A stretch of DNA of 64,000 bases from Molanna angustata (lineage: Eukaryota; Arthropoda; Insecta; Trichoptera; Molannidae): positions 29,745,107-29,809,106 of the forward strand of contig OY754972.1 of assembly GCA_963576475.1 (NCBI GenBank), in the 5' to 3' direction. The notes below the pieces were generated by a model, which was not told where the DNA came from, made no database searches, and saw only the letters and a program-made list of their open reading frames with translations. Shown piece by piece: positions 22,997-34,954 of the stretch. The position numbers and the translations under genes were made by a program. How positions within the stretch are numbered: position 1 is the first letter of the stretch; each line of letters starts with the position of its first letter.

Positions 22997-23139
22997 TATA
23001 GCGCCGTTTAATGATTCAGGATCATCCCAAGGGCTCTTATATTCTGTCTAATGTTGCTCTACGAAATAAAGCTGCTTTCAATCCATTTTCAGCGCCCTTC
23101 AGGTGAGATATTTCACAAAAACGGCGCTATACAAATTAT
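22997..23139. mobile_element. Short element with AGCGCC-hairpin inverted ends
   Basis: The left end ATAGCGCCGTTTAATGATTC runs to ATCATCCCAAGGGC. The right end AGCGCCCTTCAGGTGAGATA runs to CACAAAAACGGCGCTATA. The outer inverted repeat is ATAGCGCCGTTT/AAACGGCGCTAT, and each end also folds on itself (AGCGCC with GGGCGCT). This is the only copy in the window with both ends in place. An ATT-rich tail follows. Confidence 0.65.
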
Positions 23140-23822
23140 CCAAATTTATTATTATATTATTTATTTCAGTCCTTTAGAGAAAGTGATCTTGCTTCACTGC
23201 GGACATATGGAGGCCAACAAACAACCTTACAACCGTCGGAGGCCGTAAATAACCTTATAGAACCGTCTCTACAAAGCTCTAATTCAAAAATACAATATTG
23301 CGTTTCTTTAAAAGAGGAAAGCATTCACGATTTTTCAACAGTTTATTTGAAATTGATTATTTTGAAATAATTTTACCTTTAAATTTGAAAATTTCATATA
23401 GGTTTATATCAGGGGCGATACTAGAACCTTCGGACTAGGCAAACCCTGGAAGGAAATTGGGAAATGTTGAAAATTTAATGTTTTTTTAGCATCGTTGTTC
23501 ATTTTAGTGGCCATGAAAAATATTTTTAAAATCACATTCCAAAATAATATTTACATTTGTGGCCCTGTGAAGAATCGTATCTACAAACGGTTACATTTTA
23601 ATCTTGTAGTATGGTTGCAATAAAAGAAATAAATAAATATTAGTTCTTGAATTTCTTAACATAATATTATATTCATAGGCCAGCCAAGATTTTCGGCTTC
23701 TATAAGCAATTCCGCTACTGGCTATATATATTTCTACGTCACTAATTTTATCAATCACGATTGTCAAGATTGTCTGGTTTATTAATAACATTTTTAAAAA
23801 AATATACCGACACTTTTATTTA
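23140..23822. other. Unassigned AT-rich DNA
   Basis: No gene or repeat recognised. Confidence 0.45.
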
Positions 23823-23975
23823 GATAGCGCTGGCTAGTATTTAGCGCTGGGTTAGTAATCCAGTGGTCGCGAGTTCGATTCCTGCCACGACCGATTTCGT
23901 TCACCTATAGCAAAAACATTAATGCTTAGTTTAGGATGTATGTGCACTTTTCACAAGGAATATTCATTCTTTAAA
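23823..23975 (+). repeat. tRNA-like SINE, family C copy 1
   Basis: The head TAGTAATCCAGTGGTCGC precedes the B box GCGAGTTCGATTCCTGCC. The family core ACGACCGATTTCGTTCACC follows, then AATGCTTAGTTTAGGATG and a 3' end near CAAGGAATATTCATTC. It is one of five copies in the window. Confidence 0.75.
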
Positions 23976-24968
23976 AAAACTATTTTTGATGTACCTCATG
24001 AAATATTGTGTTTATATTTAACCAATTTAAAATAGACATAAAAAATATTTATTTTTTGCTGAATAATTTTATATTAACAAATAGTTTTGAGATATCAATG
24101 CCGGCCCTGGCTGATGTCAGATAATGTATAACCCCGTGTGTGCACAAAAGCTTTATCACTTCAGAACTAAGCAGCTTTGGAAAGGGAAAAAACACATTTA
24201 GGTACTAAAAAAACAAAATTGATTGTTTAACTTTTAAACAGGAAACGTTCTTAGTGGATTATTATTATTCTTACAAAAAAATATTATCTGGATGCCCTAC
24301 ACTTTTGATAACATAAGAACATGTAGGTATTAGGAGAACAGAAATACAAAAGAGATTACGAACGAAAAGACCACGTATTTACTAATATGGGGCTGGATTA
24401 AAATTTTTCATTTTTCGATGACAATTTCGTTTAATAAGGAACGTGCTTTCTAAGAGGTACTTTATACTTAGGTTGACAAAGTCACGATGTACATAGATAG
24501 TAATTTTCAGAAATAGGAAGGATGTATAATGTGGCTTAGTGCAAAAAATATGCGTCTTGAAATTTACCTAGCACTATATTGTTAACATGTAATTGATAAC
24601 ATTGACAATTCGCGGTATTTGGTTTTTATAAATTACCATTATCGTTTTCGGTTATTAATTTCGGGACTTGTAGTATGACAAGTAAGTAACCAGTTTTGTG
24701 AAATCCAAAAATTTCATTCCAAAATAAAATTGCATGACTATTCCAGCTTATATGTACATACTGGATTATTAGATGTCTAGAGTACTTACCTATATTTATG
24801 ATTCCCTATGTAGGTATATTTCACCACAAGCCTTTGTCCTATTGAAACGATTGATTGTACAACTTATGCGTAGTAAGTATTTTTTTTTAATGTTTTGTTC
24901 TTATTATCTTACGTTCATTCATAAACAGATACTTAATATTAAAATAGGTCACTGCCTTGGTACCTAAT

Positions 24969-25080
24969 CCAGTAATGGCGACCGATTTCGTTCGCCTATA
25001 GCACAAGCATGTATGCTTATTTTAGAAAATGTAAGAGGTTTTAAATTATGTACTTTTCTCGGGGAAATATCCATTTTTTT
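24969..25080 (+). repeat. SINE family C, copy 2 (5'-truncated)
   Basis: It begins inside the family at GGCGACCGATTTCGTTCGCC and keeps the body and 3' end (CACAAGCATGTATGC, AAATATCCATT). The tRNA-like head is missing. Confidence 0.65.
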
Positions 25081-25399
25081 TAAATATACATATACATTAT
25101 TGAGGCGATCACTGGTGCGATTTTGTGAATTTAATATGAAAATTTCTGTTCTTTTGTGGATAAACTTAAAACATTACAGCAGATAAAGTTTTCTCAGATT
25201 AAATAATCTACACTCTTTAAATAATTGTTTAGTGGGATATCTGCTGCCTTACTCTCCACTGCAAATCCGATCTCAATACGATCCGACTCGCTAAGAACCT
25301 ACCTTTGTAACGGAGAATGAATGCTGTAGGTAGGTATGTTTTAATAGTAATAGTCGTTCATTTGAATGTACGCAGGCGACAGATGGGTAAGTTCTAAAT

Positions 25400-25914
25400 G
25401 AAAATTTGAAATCGGAATCGGATTCGAGTTTTAAGAGTAAGGCTACTGAGAGGTTTGTTGTTCGACAGCATATTGTTTAAGGGGGCTAGAAATGCTCTGC
25501 TCTCAATCATACCCAATGTCTTTTGCAAAAGGAATCCTTTCCATACCGTGTCATTAGGCCGCTGTCAAATCCAGCAAAACTAAGCCAGTTTTTTCTTCAT
25601 TCTGGAAACTATTTTCAATATGGGTTATCAGTTGCAGCACTTGTTCGCAAGTGCTTCGACCCTCACGGAAACGGCCTGTTCCACTGGAAGGTAAGGTATC
25701 ACGATCGAAGCCATTCTATATCCGCTAAGATTCTCTCAAACAATTTATACACAACTGAGAGTAAGGCTATATGTCTAGAATTTTTGGGGTCATCTGCGGT
25801 TTTTCCGGGTTCCAGGATTGCTATGACCTTAGTTTGCCGCCATAGTTTTGGGATCTCTCCAGGAAATATCACTCGGGTGATAAAGGTTCCATTCCATGCC
25901 ACGGCGAATACCAT
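25400..25914 (-). pseudogene. Non-LTR reverse transcriptase relic (jockey-like N-terminal RT)
   Basis: Minus-strand frames carry ordered RT motifs. EIPKLWRQTKVIAILEPGK is followed by DDPKNSRHIALLSVVYKLFE (RT motifs 1-2). After a frame change come FREGRSTCEQVLQL (motif 2a) and KTGLVLLDLTAA, the motif A region; the catalytic Asp would lie in LLDLTAA-D and the frame breaks right after. The tail SRAFLAPLNNMLSNNK is still recognisable at about 25450. There are several stops and frameshifts. It is a 3'-truncated or internally deleted LINE fragment. Confidence 0.75.
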
Positions 25915-26099
25915 CCATACTCACCGCCTTTGCACACTTCATATTTCCCATTGCTCTTGTAACTTCTTATGCTGTCACCTCACTAGGTATTGGGTAGGAA
26001 TCATGACACGCGTCTAGTTTCTATTTCAGATGTTTTTCAAAGCATTTGCTTTGAATTTTTGAGGGTTTAGTGTTTGAGGATTCAAAGATACTATTTGCT

Positions 26100-26534
26100 A
26101 TCTCATGGTGGTTCTCTTTTCGCTGGAAGGGCAGCACCCAGTTTTTTCAACAGGCAGGTATGGTGGATGAGTTGGGTATTCCCACGTTTCGCCTCTCATC
26201 TGGTCGTGAGTTGAGAATCTTCGGGCCTCGATTCTCCTTAGATGTCCCAACTATCTAAGGCGATAAGTTTTTATGTGGGTTCATTGTACATATGTTCCAG
26301 CTCATGGTTACATCAAATCCTTCATGTTATGTTTTCACAGACCATCCCAAAGATTTTTATCAACACCTTTCTTTCAAAGACCAGAAGCACATTATCGTCT
26401 CCTTTACTCAGAACCCAGCAATCAGCTCCATACACAAGTACTGGAATCAACGGCGTTTTATACAACAATAACTTTATGCTTTTTGTCAGCAAACGAGATT
26501 TAAGGTGCTTGTGGTTTCCAAAGTAGCATTGCAC
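26100..26534 (-). pseudogene. Non-LTR reverse transcriptase C-terminal relic
   Basis: The 70-codon minus-strand frame at 26322-26534 contains KLLLYKTPLIPVLVYGADCW and VFERKVLIKIFG. This is the segment downstream of the RT active site in RTE- and jockey-related elements. A degraded continuation (DSWDI, GESRPEDSQ) reaches about 26180. On the minus strand it lies upstream of the 25400-25914 fragment, although it encodes a more C-terminal region. The two are therefore separate insertions or a rearranged copy. Confidence 0.7.
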
Positions 26535-27384
26535 TTATTTGCTACTGCGTTTCTCTTTTAATCTTAACACTGACATCATTATTGCTGGTTTCAACTGAGC
26601 TTATTAAGCATTGGTACGAATCAACAATTTCTATAGTATGAGTACCTGCGATTTATTAATGTTCTTTTTACTAGCGCATCCCATATTTGTATATGTTTGA
26701 GTGTCTCATAGGAAAATAAATCAATACTCAGTGTATTTCACCTTAAATGTCTATATTTTCAAACCTATTGAATTACAGTCCTTTTGAAATGTCTTAAAAT
26801 AAGTATTTCGTCTCAACAATAAAGACTCGTTCATCATTACAAAAGATTATCGCGATTTAAAAGTATGTGTATCCTGCCGAAGCAAGTAAAATTTAAAAGT
26901 ATGAAAGTTGTAGTCTTGCCGAATACGAATTGCTACATAATCAGCAATAAATATTAAGATATTATACCTTCAAACGCAATAAATGACCAACCATAATTTG
27001 ATATTAAATTATTACTGCAGTAGCGTATAATTTACGATTATTTTTTTACATTGAATTTTATTATTGAAACATTATTATATTACAGTTAATATAATATCGC
27101 ACGCATGTTTATGTGACAAGTATTTTGTATAAAAATAAATCAGATGTACCTACACAGATGTTATTAATGTCTGGACGCTAATAAAAAACTAAATACCATT
27201 TTGTATCTTTCTCCAGAATCGAGATAAGTTGTATTATTGGTAATCGGTAAATATAATGTAGTATGTACCTACTAAAAGCCAAATAAAAACGAATTTTATA
27301 ATAAATAAAGACATTAGTAGGTACCTACCTACAATAGTGTAGAAAATGATGTGTCAAATAGAACAAAGTGAAGAAGCAAGATCC
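26535..27384. other. Unassigned AT-rich DNA
   Basis: Nothing recognisable. Confidence 0.45.
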
Positions 27385-27722
27385 AAAGTCTTCTTCCTTA
27401 GCCTGTTCCCGTCCACTCCTGGACGAAGTCCTCCTCCATTTGCCTCCATGTCGTCTTGCTCTGCTCACTCTTCATCCAGGACGTACCAGCATATCGTTTG
27501 ATATCAGATATCATCCCTCCATCTCAGCTTTGGCCCCATGCCTCTATATAGTAGGAGGTCTCCAAGTCAGTACTGTCACTGTCCACTTATCGTTCGAGCT
27601 TCTGGCTACGTGTCCTGCCCATTTCCATTTCAGAGTCGCCACAAGGTGGATAATATCAATAATACCTTTCTTTCACCGTTTCATTTCTAATTTTATCTCG
27701 TGGCAGACCACAATTAGATGGG
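27385..27722 (-). pseudogene. RTE-type reverse transcriptase C-terminal relic, copy 2
   Basis: It aligns over nearly its whole length with 31186-31500. Shared blocks include CCGTCCACTCCTGGACGAAG, GTCGTC, CATCCAGGACGTACCAGCAT, GAGGTCTCCAAGTCA and CCCATTTCCATTTCAGAGTC. The protein reading has stops and the copy is truncated at both sides. A long plus-strand open frame here is only a shadow. Confidence 0.75.
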
Positions 27723-28019
27723 ATTAATATGAAAGAGAGGAACAGTGACCAGTAGGAAAATATTTAACATACAGCTTGTCTTTTATGTAATTTATTAATT
27801 AAAATATATTTATATATTATAGTAATTAAGCTAAGAGTAAAACCAAAGGCTTATTTTATTGAACATCATTATAATGGTATACATTATTATAGTCAATATT
27901 GCCATTGATTACTGGTAAAAGTAATTAAATAGATTCCTATATGCGGTCAAATTAAAATAATTTGTCGATTACCTATCTTACCAACCTGAATAATGTTAGA
28001 AGCAAAGTTTCATAATAGG

Positions 28020-28850
28020 TACTGTTCTTCCCCCACCACCACCCGTTCTGCTTATGGGGACTAATAACGGCCCCTTGCATAAAGAACATATGAAGAGTCC
28101 GGAGAACTCTAAAACCTTGCAGACACTGCGCTTAATGTGCCAGAGAGAGCTAATCATGTTGAAACAACTGGCTCACTGCTCAGTGATAGTGAAGATAATA
28201 GTGCACCGAATTTAAGACAGAAAGTCTTGAAAGCCCTAAAATTGCTCTTCGTGGCTACAAGGTCCGCATGTCCAATGGGTCCAAAGAAATTCCCTCGGAC
28301 ATCGTCGTAGAGTTCTCGTCGGAAAGTTGACACGGAGAAGTTAGTGCATTCCCATAGGATATGCTCAGAGGTCTGTTCAGGGTTGTCACAAAGCTGACAT
28401 CAGGACGAATCGGATAAGTGAAAACGAAAGAGATAGCTTTTGAAACTGCCGTGTCCAGTAAGGAATTGCGTGGTCCAATAATCCAGAACAATCCACGAGG
28501 AAAAAAATCGAGTCCTCACATCGAGAAGAAATAAAAATGTTAGTCTGCCCACGGAAGAAGAGGACCAGCGACGTTGCCAAGCATCTAAAAGAGAACTCCG
28601 GGCCAAGTTCTCGATCTCTCCACGAACTGTGGGTAAATTTACAGGTGGGAGAGAAACACCACCCAAAATTGAGCTTCGGTTTCTATACAGGTTGTGAATT
28701 GAAGCTCGTCGCTATTTCCAGATCAAGGGGAGCCATACCTGTGAGAATAGAAAGTGTGTCGGTAGCGCAGGTCCTGTAAGCCTTTGCTAAAGCTATTAGA
28801 GCGAAGCGCTGTCCAGAAGCTGTCATCCTGAAGCAGCCATCGCTGTCATA
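28020..28850 (-). pseudogene. R1-clade LINE relic: RNase H-like/C-terminal region
   Basis: Reading the minus strand, ALAKAYRTCATDTLSILTG and MAPLDLEI correspond to the R1-family block following the RT (RAYRT.STDAL..LAG..PLDL). Then come WQRRWSSSSVGR, FLTGHGSFKSYLFRF and a Cys motif CQLCDNPEQTSEHILWEC, matching the R1 C-terminal CCHC-type segment. Two frameshifts are needed. Stops near 28160-28190 end the similarity. R1 elements normally sit in 28S rDNA; this copy is outside rDNA, as R1-clade relatives often are. The plus-strand frame at 28537-28779 is a shadow. Confidence 0.75.
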
Positions 28851-28909
28851 ATAGGTACTATGAGAAATTCTCGAATAAATTAACTTTTGTCGTTTTTGGG
28901 AATATTTGG

Positions 28910-29031
28910 GGATATTAATTTAACACGCACCCAATAACAAGTTGCCACATTCTGGAGACACACGACATTAATCGTCTCACAGATCCTGACTGAAAACACA
29001 CTTAAAAACTGTGTCCCCCACCGAAAAATAA
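28910..29031 (-). repeat. SINE family A, copy 5 (head missing)
   Basis: The body and 3' half are clear (CACGCACCCAATAACAAG, CTCACAGATCCTGACTGAAA, AAAACTGTGTCCCCCACCG), but the tRNA-like head is replaced by unrelated DNA. Confidence 0.7.
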
Positions 29032-30018
29032 ACGTGATTCAAAATGAACACAATTGTGTCTGATTCAATGTACCTATATATTTTTTAAATACCCTTTAAA
29101 TCATATTTATATAGTTATAAAAAACTGACGTTATTTCACTTTTTTTGCAGATAATTGTGATTGATCGTCGTCTATCTCTCCATCAACAATCAAATTTCTA
29201 CACAGTAAGTTTAAATTTAATTATTTTTCCTAACATTATCTTATTTATATTTTTTTGTCTTATATTGATACGGGATAGGTAGAAACTATATACATACCTA
29301 CATACATCGGTGCTCCGACAAACATTTCTCTCTTTTATCAATTCGATAATTTTAGATATACTTAATATTACTAAAACATGTGTCTTAAATTTATCATAGG
29401 TATAGATAATAATTTACAATAATATATTAACTTTATAATTAGTTCTAATTGGTCTTTCACACATGTTAAACTAGTCTTGTTATTTGCACATCATCTTGTC
29501 ATAAGATTAGGTTACATTTCAAGATGTGTGTGCTACCAGATGCGATTTTCTTGGCGCCAAAACCGTCTTAAAGATATCGAGCGTTAAATCGCATCATCCA
29601 TCTTGTTTTTACAGACATAAGTATATCCACAAAATATGTAATATCTCTTTCGTACCCCTTACTAAACGCATTTCGAGAAACAGGGACGACATGAGATGAC
29701 GAAAGCAGTGATTTCTTACTTACATTTATTAAAGTGTTCCAAGTTTAAAAATAATAAATAGATTTTGTCCTTGTCAGTTGAAATCAACTAATGTGTAAAT
29801 GAATGAGATAACGTGTATTATTTGTTTATTACATTTGAATTAATCCACGCAGTTTGGTAAATGTAATATGAATTCGATATAATATATTATGTATTATTTA
29901 TTCCCAAATCACTGTAGTCGAGAGTTTTGTTCAACAAGTTTGGATATTATCATAGTTTGATGTGAGGCACTGACATATTATAAAAATAATAATTATAATA
30001 AAATTGGCTTATTTACCT
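29032..30018. other. Unassigned AT-rich DNA
   Basis: No gene recognised. Confidence 0.45.
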
Positions 30019-30240
30019 ATATAGCGCCGTTTTTGTGAAACCACCTCAAGGGCACTTTACATATCATTGTTTTCGGCTGCCCTGTAAGACCCGAGTAATC
30101 GAAAATACAATAATAATAATAATAAGTCATTTGTATAGCGCCGTTTAATGATTCAAGATCATACCAAGGGCGCTGATAGTCTAATGTTGTGTTGCTCTTT
30201 GAAACAAAGCTGTTTTTAATCCTTTAGTGACAACATGCAA
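30019..30240 (+). repeat. AGCGCC-hairpin family: two terminal modules side by side
   Basis: A module beginning TATAGCGCCGTTTTTGTGAA (30020) with CCTCAAGGGC is followed, after an (AAT)n run near 30108, by the second module TATAGCGCCGTTTAATGATT (30136) with CATACCAAGGGCGCTGAT. The two modules correspond to the two ends of the element at 22997-23139, here in direct rather than inverted order. Confidence 0.65.
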
Positions 30241-30350
30241 AATAACATCTTACATAATTCAGCAATGAGGTTCACTGCCCATTTTGTATGTTGCCCTTTT
30301 AGGTTAGACAAATAATAGGTACTACTGGTGTATGGGAATATACCTACGTA

Positions 30351-30450
30351 TTTATCGTGCTACATTTTATTAGGTAATTCACACCCGTGAACTAGTCGCT
30401 GGTTACCTCACATTGCGGGATATGCCGTGATTGTATGAATAAATGAATGA
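30351..30450 (-). repeat. Dispersed repeat G, copy 4
   Basis: It reads inversely to the copies at 39.9 and 41.6 kb: GCGGGATATGCCGTGATTGT, GGTTACC and CACACCCG in the same order. No coding or RNA signal was seen. Confidence 0.55.
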
Positions 30451-30832
30451 TATTTTTCACAGTATATGCTCATCTCGTCTTGATGTTTATGGTGTTGGTA
30501 CCTACCTACTTATTCCCAAATAAAATGTCAATGCTCTGCCATACCACAAATTATTTCAATCTCGACCTAATGCTTTGCACAAGCATGTTTCGCTTAATTC
30601 AAGGAATGTATTATAAGGATGTCAATATACACTATACATAATTTGTCAAGATCGTATTCAAATGGTTTCAAAATGAATATAGTATTCAAAATTTAAAGAA
30701 TTTAAAATGTACGTATTTAAAAAATATAAATTCATTTAAGTACCTATATTTATTTATTCAACTGTCAAAAGCTGTAATAACTTAAAATACTAATAAATAC
30801 TAGAAAAATAAATAACATACAAAACAAATAGA

Positions 30833-31012
30833 TGGGTGGCGAGAATGTTATCGCACTGGGTTACAGTGGTCGCGAGTTCGAATCCTGCCACGACCGATTT
30901 CGTTCACCTATAACACAAGCTTTTATGCTTAATTTAGGGAATGTATGAGCATGTATATATACTTGTTACAAGAACATATCCATTCTTGGATAATATGTTC
31001 TTGTAACAAGTA
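30833..31012 (+). repeat. SINE family C, copy 3, ending in a 20-bp inverted repeat
   Basis: The head is GGGTGGCGAGAATGTTATCG, the B box GCGAGTTCGAATCCTGCC, the core ACGACCGATTTCGTTCACC, and the tail GAGCATGTATATATACTTG. The tail's TACTTGTTACAAGAACATAT (30960-30979) is repeated in inverse at 30993-31012 with a 13-nt spacer, so the 3' end carries a perfect hairpin. Confidence 0.75.
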
Positions 31013-31169
31013 GGTACATATATGTAGGTACATCATTTGAAGGTAAGTACCTACTTGTTAGTTACAAGGAAAAAAAATATTAAACATAGATACCTAATAT
31101 TATTTTATTGTACCGAATTTACTCGAGATGACTGGAAGATATTGCTTTATGACAATAAACCCGCCTTTT

Positions 31170-31850
31170 TTCACTTCTTCTTCAGCCTATTTCCGTCCAC
31201 TCCTGAACGAAGGCCTCCTCCATTTGACTCCACGTCGTCCTGTCCTGTACAGTTTGCATCCAGGATGTGCCAGCATATCTTGTTATATCGTCCCTCCACC
31301 GCAGTTGCGGCCGCCCCACACCTCTCTTTGTCATACGAGGTCTCCAAGTCACCACTCTCTTAGTCCACTTCTCGTCCGAGTTTCTGGCTACGTGTCCCGC
31401 CCATTTCCATTTCAGAGTCGCCACACGGTGGATTAAATCTGTTACTTTTGTTCTTTCTCTCACCGTTTCGTTTCTTACCTTGTCTCTTAGTGACAGACCC
31501 AGCATGGATCTTTCCATAACTCTTTGGGTGACTCGCAGTTTCTCGGCACTCAGTTTAGAGAGAGTTACTGTTTCTAGGCCATATGTAGCAACCGGCAGCA
31601 CACACGCTTCATATACTTTCCTTTTCAGGTTTATGGGTGTTTTCCGATTTTTCAATATATATCCCATTTTTCCGAAGGCAACCCAACTTAGTGCAATCCT
31701 TCTTTTGATTTCAGCCGTCTGGTTTTCTTTATCCAGTCTAATGCTGTGACCCAGGTATATATAATTTTGAACATCTTCTATGTTGCTGCCTTCAACCCTA
31801 ATCTGAAAGTCGTTTGTGCCCATTACTTTTGTTTTTGTTTTGTTTTTTCA
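31170..31850 (-). pseudogene. RTE-type LINE, C-terminal reverse transcriptase fragment, copy 3
   Basis: A 213-codon open frame (31823-31182) covers the post-catalytic RT region. It includes NIEDVQNYIYLGHSIRLDKE, EIKRRIALSWVAFGKMGYIL, YEACVLPVATYGLETVTLS, MERSMLGLSLRDKVRNE, WKWAGHVAR and RRGVGRP-type motifs (here KRGVGRPQLRWRDDITRYAG), ending DRTTWSQMEEAFVQEW. This is the signature of lepidopteran RTE endonuclease/RT proteins. It is cut at the 5' side just before the frame (TKTKVMGTN remains) and lacks the polymerase core. No stop lies within the retained part, so it is the youngest of the three copies of this family. Confidence 0.85.
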
Positions 31851-33190
31851 CTTAATTATTGTTTAATATTACATACCAAACGCTTTTTAAATAAATATTT
31901 GTCAAAAACATTAAAATGATTGAATGTCTCCATTTACCTACTGAAATATTTATCTGTAAATCGAATAATCTATTTTATAATCTCGGGGAAAATATAGCAG
32001 TGGTCACATCCTCCTCACTTGTACCTACCTACATACATATATATACGATAGTAAAACAATATAACGAATTATATAAAGTTAACATAGTGTGAATGTTTTA
32101 TACGCCAGATTTGATTTGTTAATCATCCGCCAACTAATCGCGAACGTCAAATACACATAAAAATACAATTAAATTAGGTATAGGTAGGTACCACGTCCGA
32201 TTCAATAAACTCGTAAATTTACATCATTTCATTTTCACGAAATCCTGATTCTATGGTATTTTTTTCCCCCGCTAAAGTTATTAAAATATCTTGAAATTAC
32301 GTATCGATATGTACCTACCTACCAACATATACATTATTTTTAGGATTGTAAAAATTCCAAACTTTGAATGTACCTATTTAGACACCTTTATCGACCAATT
32401 ATTGAAGAACAGACTACTACCTACTACTGCCCAACTAGGAAACCCCGTTCTAGGGCTAGCAGTTTACAAATTTAAAATGACAATACACTTGTGAACTGGG
32501 AGATGATAGTTTCCACTCTATATACATTATTATGTGACACACAATCACAAATGCGGCCCAAATAAAATATAAAAAACCAATTAATTTGTCAAGGTTATTT
32601 TTGTTCATTCATACACAAATCCTGCCTTATACTTCACGGGGCAGGTAGAGAGAGAGAGAGAGAGCCTACAACCACAAATTTCTGTCCCGGCATACACCTA
32701 TGTACCTACATCAAACTGTCGCTTCACCAACGACAAGTTAGTGATCTAATGTTATTATTATGGCTTCTCATATTATCATCATTTCAAACAATCTTAACTC
32801 GCTAGTCGACGGAGGTCGGCGCTCCCGAAACTTTAATCATATTTCCCTCTGAAATGAAGCAAGAAAAATCGCCCTTTCCTTAAATGATACTAATAATATA
32901 TTTACCTTATTTCAAATATAAAACGTGTTTTATCACAGGTTGGCATATGGTCATAATAATTATACCGATGTAATTAGTTATAAGTACCTACCCAATAAAT
33001 TGATACAATCGTTTTCATTAAGAACTGGTAGTCAATTTATTATAATTTATCACATCAATGATGATCATCATTTGACTAAGCATCAACACCAAGTGTCATT
33101 TACACCAAATTAATATGAAGTTGAAGGAGCTGATGTTTTCAGTGTTTTCAAACTTTACTCAAATGATAAAACAATTATACATAAACAAAT
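31851..33190. other. Unassigned AT-rich DNA with short (GA)n
   Basis: A (AG)n microsatellite lies at about 32647-32665. Nothing else was recognised. Confidence 0.45.
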
Positions 33191-33530
33191 TTCCCAATTT
33201 AAATAACATAAAATAGTTATACAATACATCGTCATGAAATACCGACATTTCCTTACAATATTTCATCCAACGTAAAATACCAAAGTCTCCCAATTTAAAT
33301 AACGTATAATAGGTACCTATACAACACGTCGTCGTGAAATACCGACATTTCCTTACAATATTTCATCCGACGTAAAATACCAAAATTTCAATACAATAGG
33401 TATACAACACGTCGTGAAATATCTATATTTCTTTACAATATTTCATCCGACGTAAAAAAACAATTCAAATAACGAACGACCAACGCGTCGTCAAATATCT
33501 ATATTTTTTCATCCGACATAAAATACCAAA
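33191..33530. repeat. Minisatellite of ~80-100 bp units
   Basis: About three and a half units carry CCCAATTTAAATAAC, GTCGTGAAATACCGACATTT, TTACAATATTTCATCC and GACGTAAAATACCAAA. TTACAATA recurs at 33253, 33353 and 33433. The units contain GTCGT/ACGAC words. A stray CCGACGTA element near 33760 suggests the array was once longer. Confidence 0.75.
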
Positions 33531-34628
33531 AATTACCAATCCTAATTACGAAAAAACATTACATTTACAGTTATTAACATGACTTTAAATACCAAAATTG
33601 GTTATATCTATAATAAAAAGTAAAGACTTTTTGATTCTACATTAATTTAATTGAGCGCGATAGGCCTATTTCGCCTTGTTAGGGCATTAACTAACTTCAT
33701 CGATAATTACCAAAATTGGCTTATTAAAATGGTGAAATCATCTTTTTCGTTAGTAAAATACCGACGTATTAATTTTATAATAATAATTGTAAATCTATAT
33801 TTTTAGTGTTGACATTTCGTAATTAACAATATTATAAAAATACCTACCATGTAATAGAGACAGATAATAATAACTGAGGGATGAGATGTCAAGTAACAAC
33901 TATTATCTAATTTAAGTACTTTTAACAATTTAAACCAAGAATAAATAAATATTTCATATAAGAAACACTTCAAAAAAAATAAAATGATTGCTGTAAGTTT
34001 TGTGATGTTTTAATCCAAATTATTGAATAGGTCATTATAGTATACGATATGCATGTTTTATTTAAAGGAGCATTATAGATAAAAATTAGAATATGAAAAT
34101 GTATTTTTACATCTGTAAATATGAGACTGGTATGAATGGTTTCATTGGGTATCAGAGAGGCGAAGAAGCTCGTATTCTCAGAGGAAATTAGTTGTCTTTC
34201 TAAATCTGCATTTTTTTCTACTGTGAAAAAACAACCCGGTAAACTAATAATTGAAAACTACTGATGGGTTAGTTGACTTTACAACGATATGGTTATTTTA
34301 TTTACAATAATTACTCGAGTAATATTTTTAATGGCTCTTGGAGATTTTTATATTCCAGTAATACATAGTCGTGTTGTTAATCAAGACAAATACTTACATA
34401 TATAAATAATATATCTTATTTATTGACTGTTCACCTCGCAGGTGTTTAATAAAAATACTTTAATCAGTGTTAAATCAACAGCACATTATGTTTATTAACA
34501 AGATCTGTGTAAACAGAGACAGCATTATTATTTATATACCTGCATGACATTTCAAGTAGGTATTGCTTTCCTCTGTGTTTTATTTCTCCATCCACATAGC
34601 AAGTCGGTTCTCAAAGAGTATTAAATTA
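33531..34628. other. Unassigned AT-rich DNA
   Basis: No gene recognised. Traces of the preceding minisatellite (AATACCAAAATTGG) persist to about 33780. Confidence 0.45.
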
Positions 34629-34811
34629 ATGAACACTTCCTTACACCCTGCGCAAGTGATGAGTTTATTGCCACATGGAAATTTATTCCAACTGACAAGT
34701 GTTTCTAACCAAAGCCAAAATTAATTTAAATAAACGTTTCTTCTGCTGGAGATCGAAACCAGGACACCCGCACAGAACCTGAACGACTTACCAACTGTGC
34801 CACGACTGTGT
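34629..34811 (-). repeat. tRNA-derived SINE, family B copy 1
   Basis: On the minus strand the head has GTGGCACAGTTGGTAAGTCG (A box) and GTTTCGATCTCCAGCAG (degenerate B box). The 3' end carries CTTGTCAGTTGGAATAAATT and CAGGGTGTAAGGAAGTGTTC. It is more diverged than copies B2 and B3. Confidence 0.75.
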
Positions 34812-34954
34812 AATGAAATAATCACAAAATGTAAACAATATATTTTATTTTGTTTCTTGGTGACATTTTAAGTCATAATAAAATATGTTATCTCATAACT
34901 TGGCAACTATCTAATTAAAATATTCTGTTGAGATTGAAATATCAATTAGGTACC

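Noticed and set aside
23051..23248. 65-codon open frame
   Set aside because: It spans the end of the AGCGCC-hairpin element and unassigned DNA. No domain.
27368..27727. 119-codon plus-strand open frame
   Set aside because: It is the shadow of a minus-strand RTE reverse transcriptase relic that matches 31186-31500.
28537..28779. 80-codon plus-strand open frame
   Set aside because: It is antisense to the R1-clade relic.
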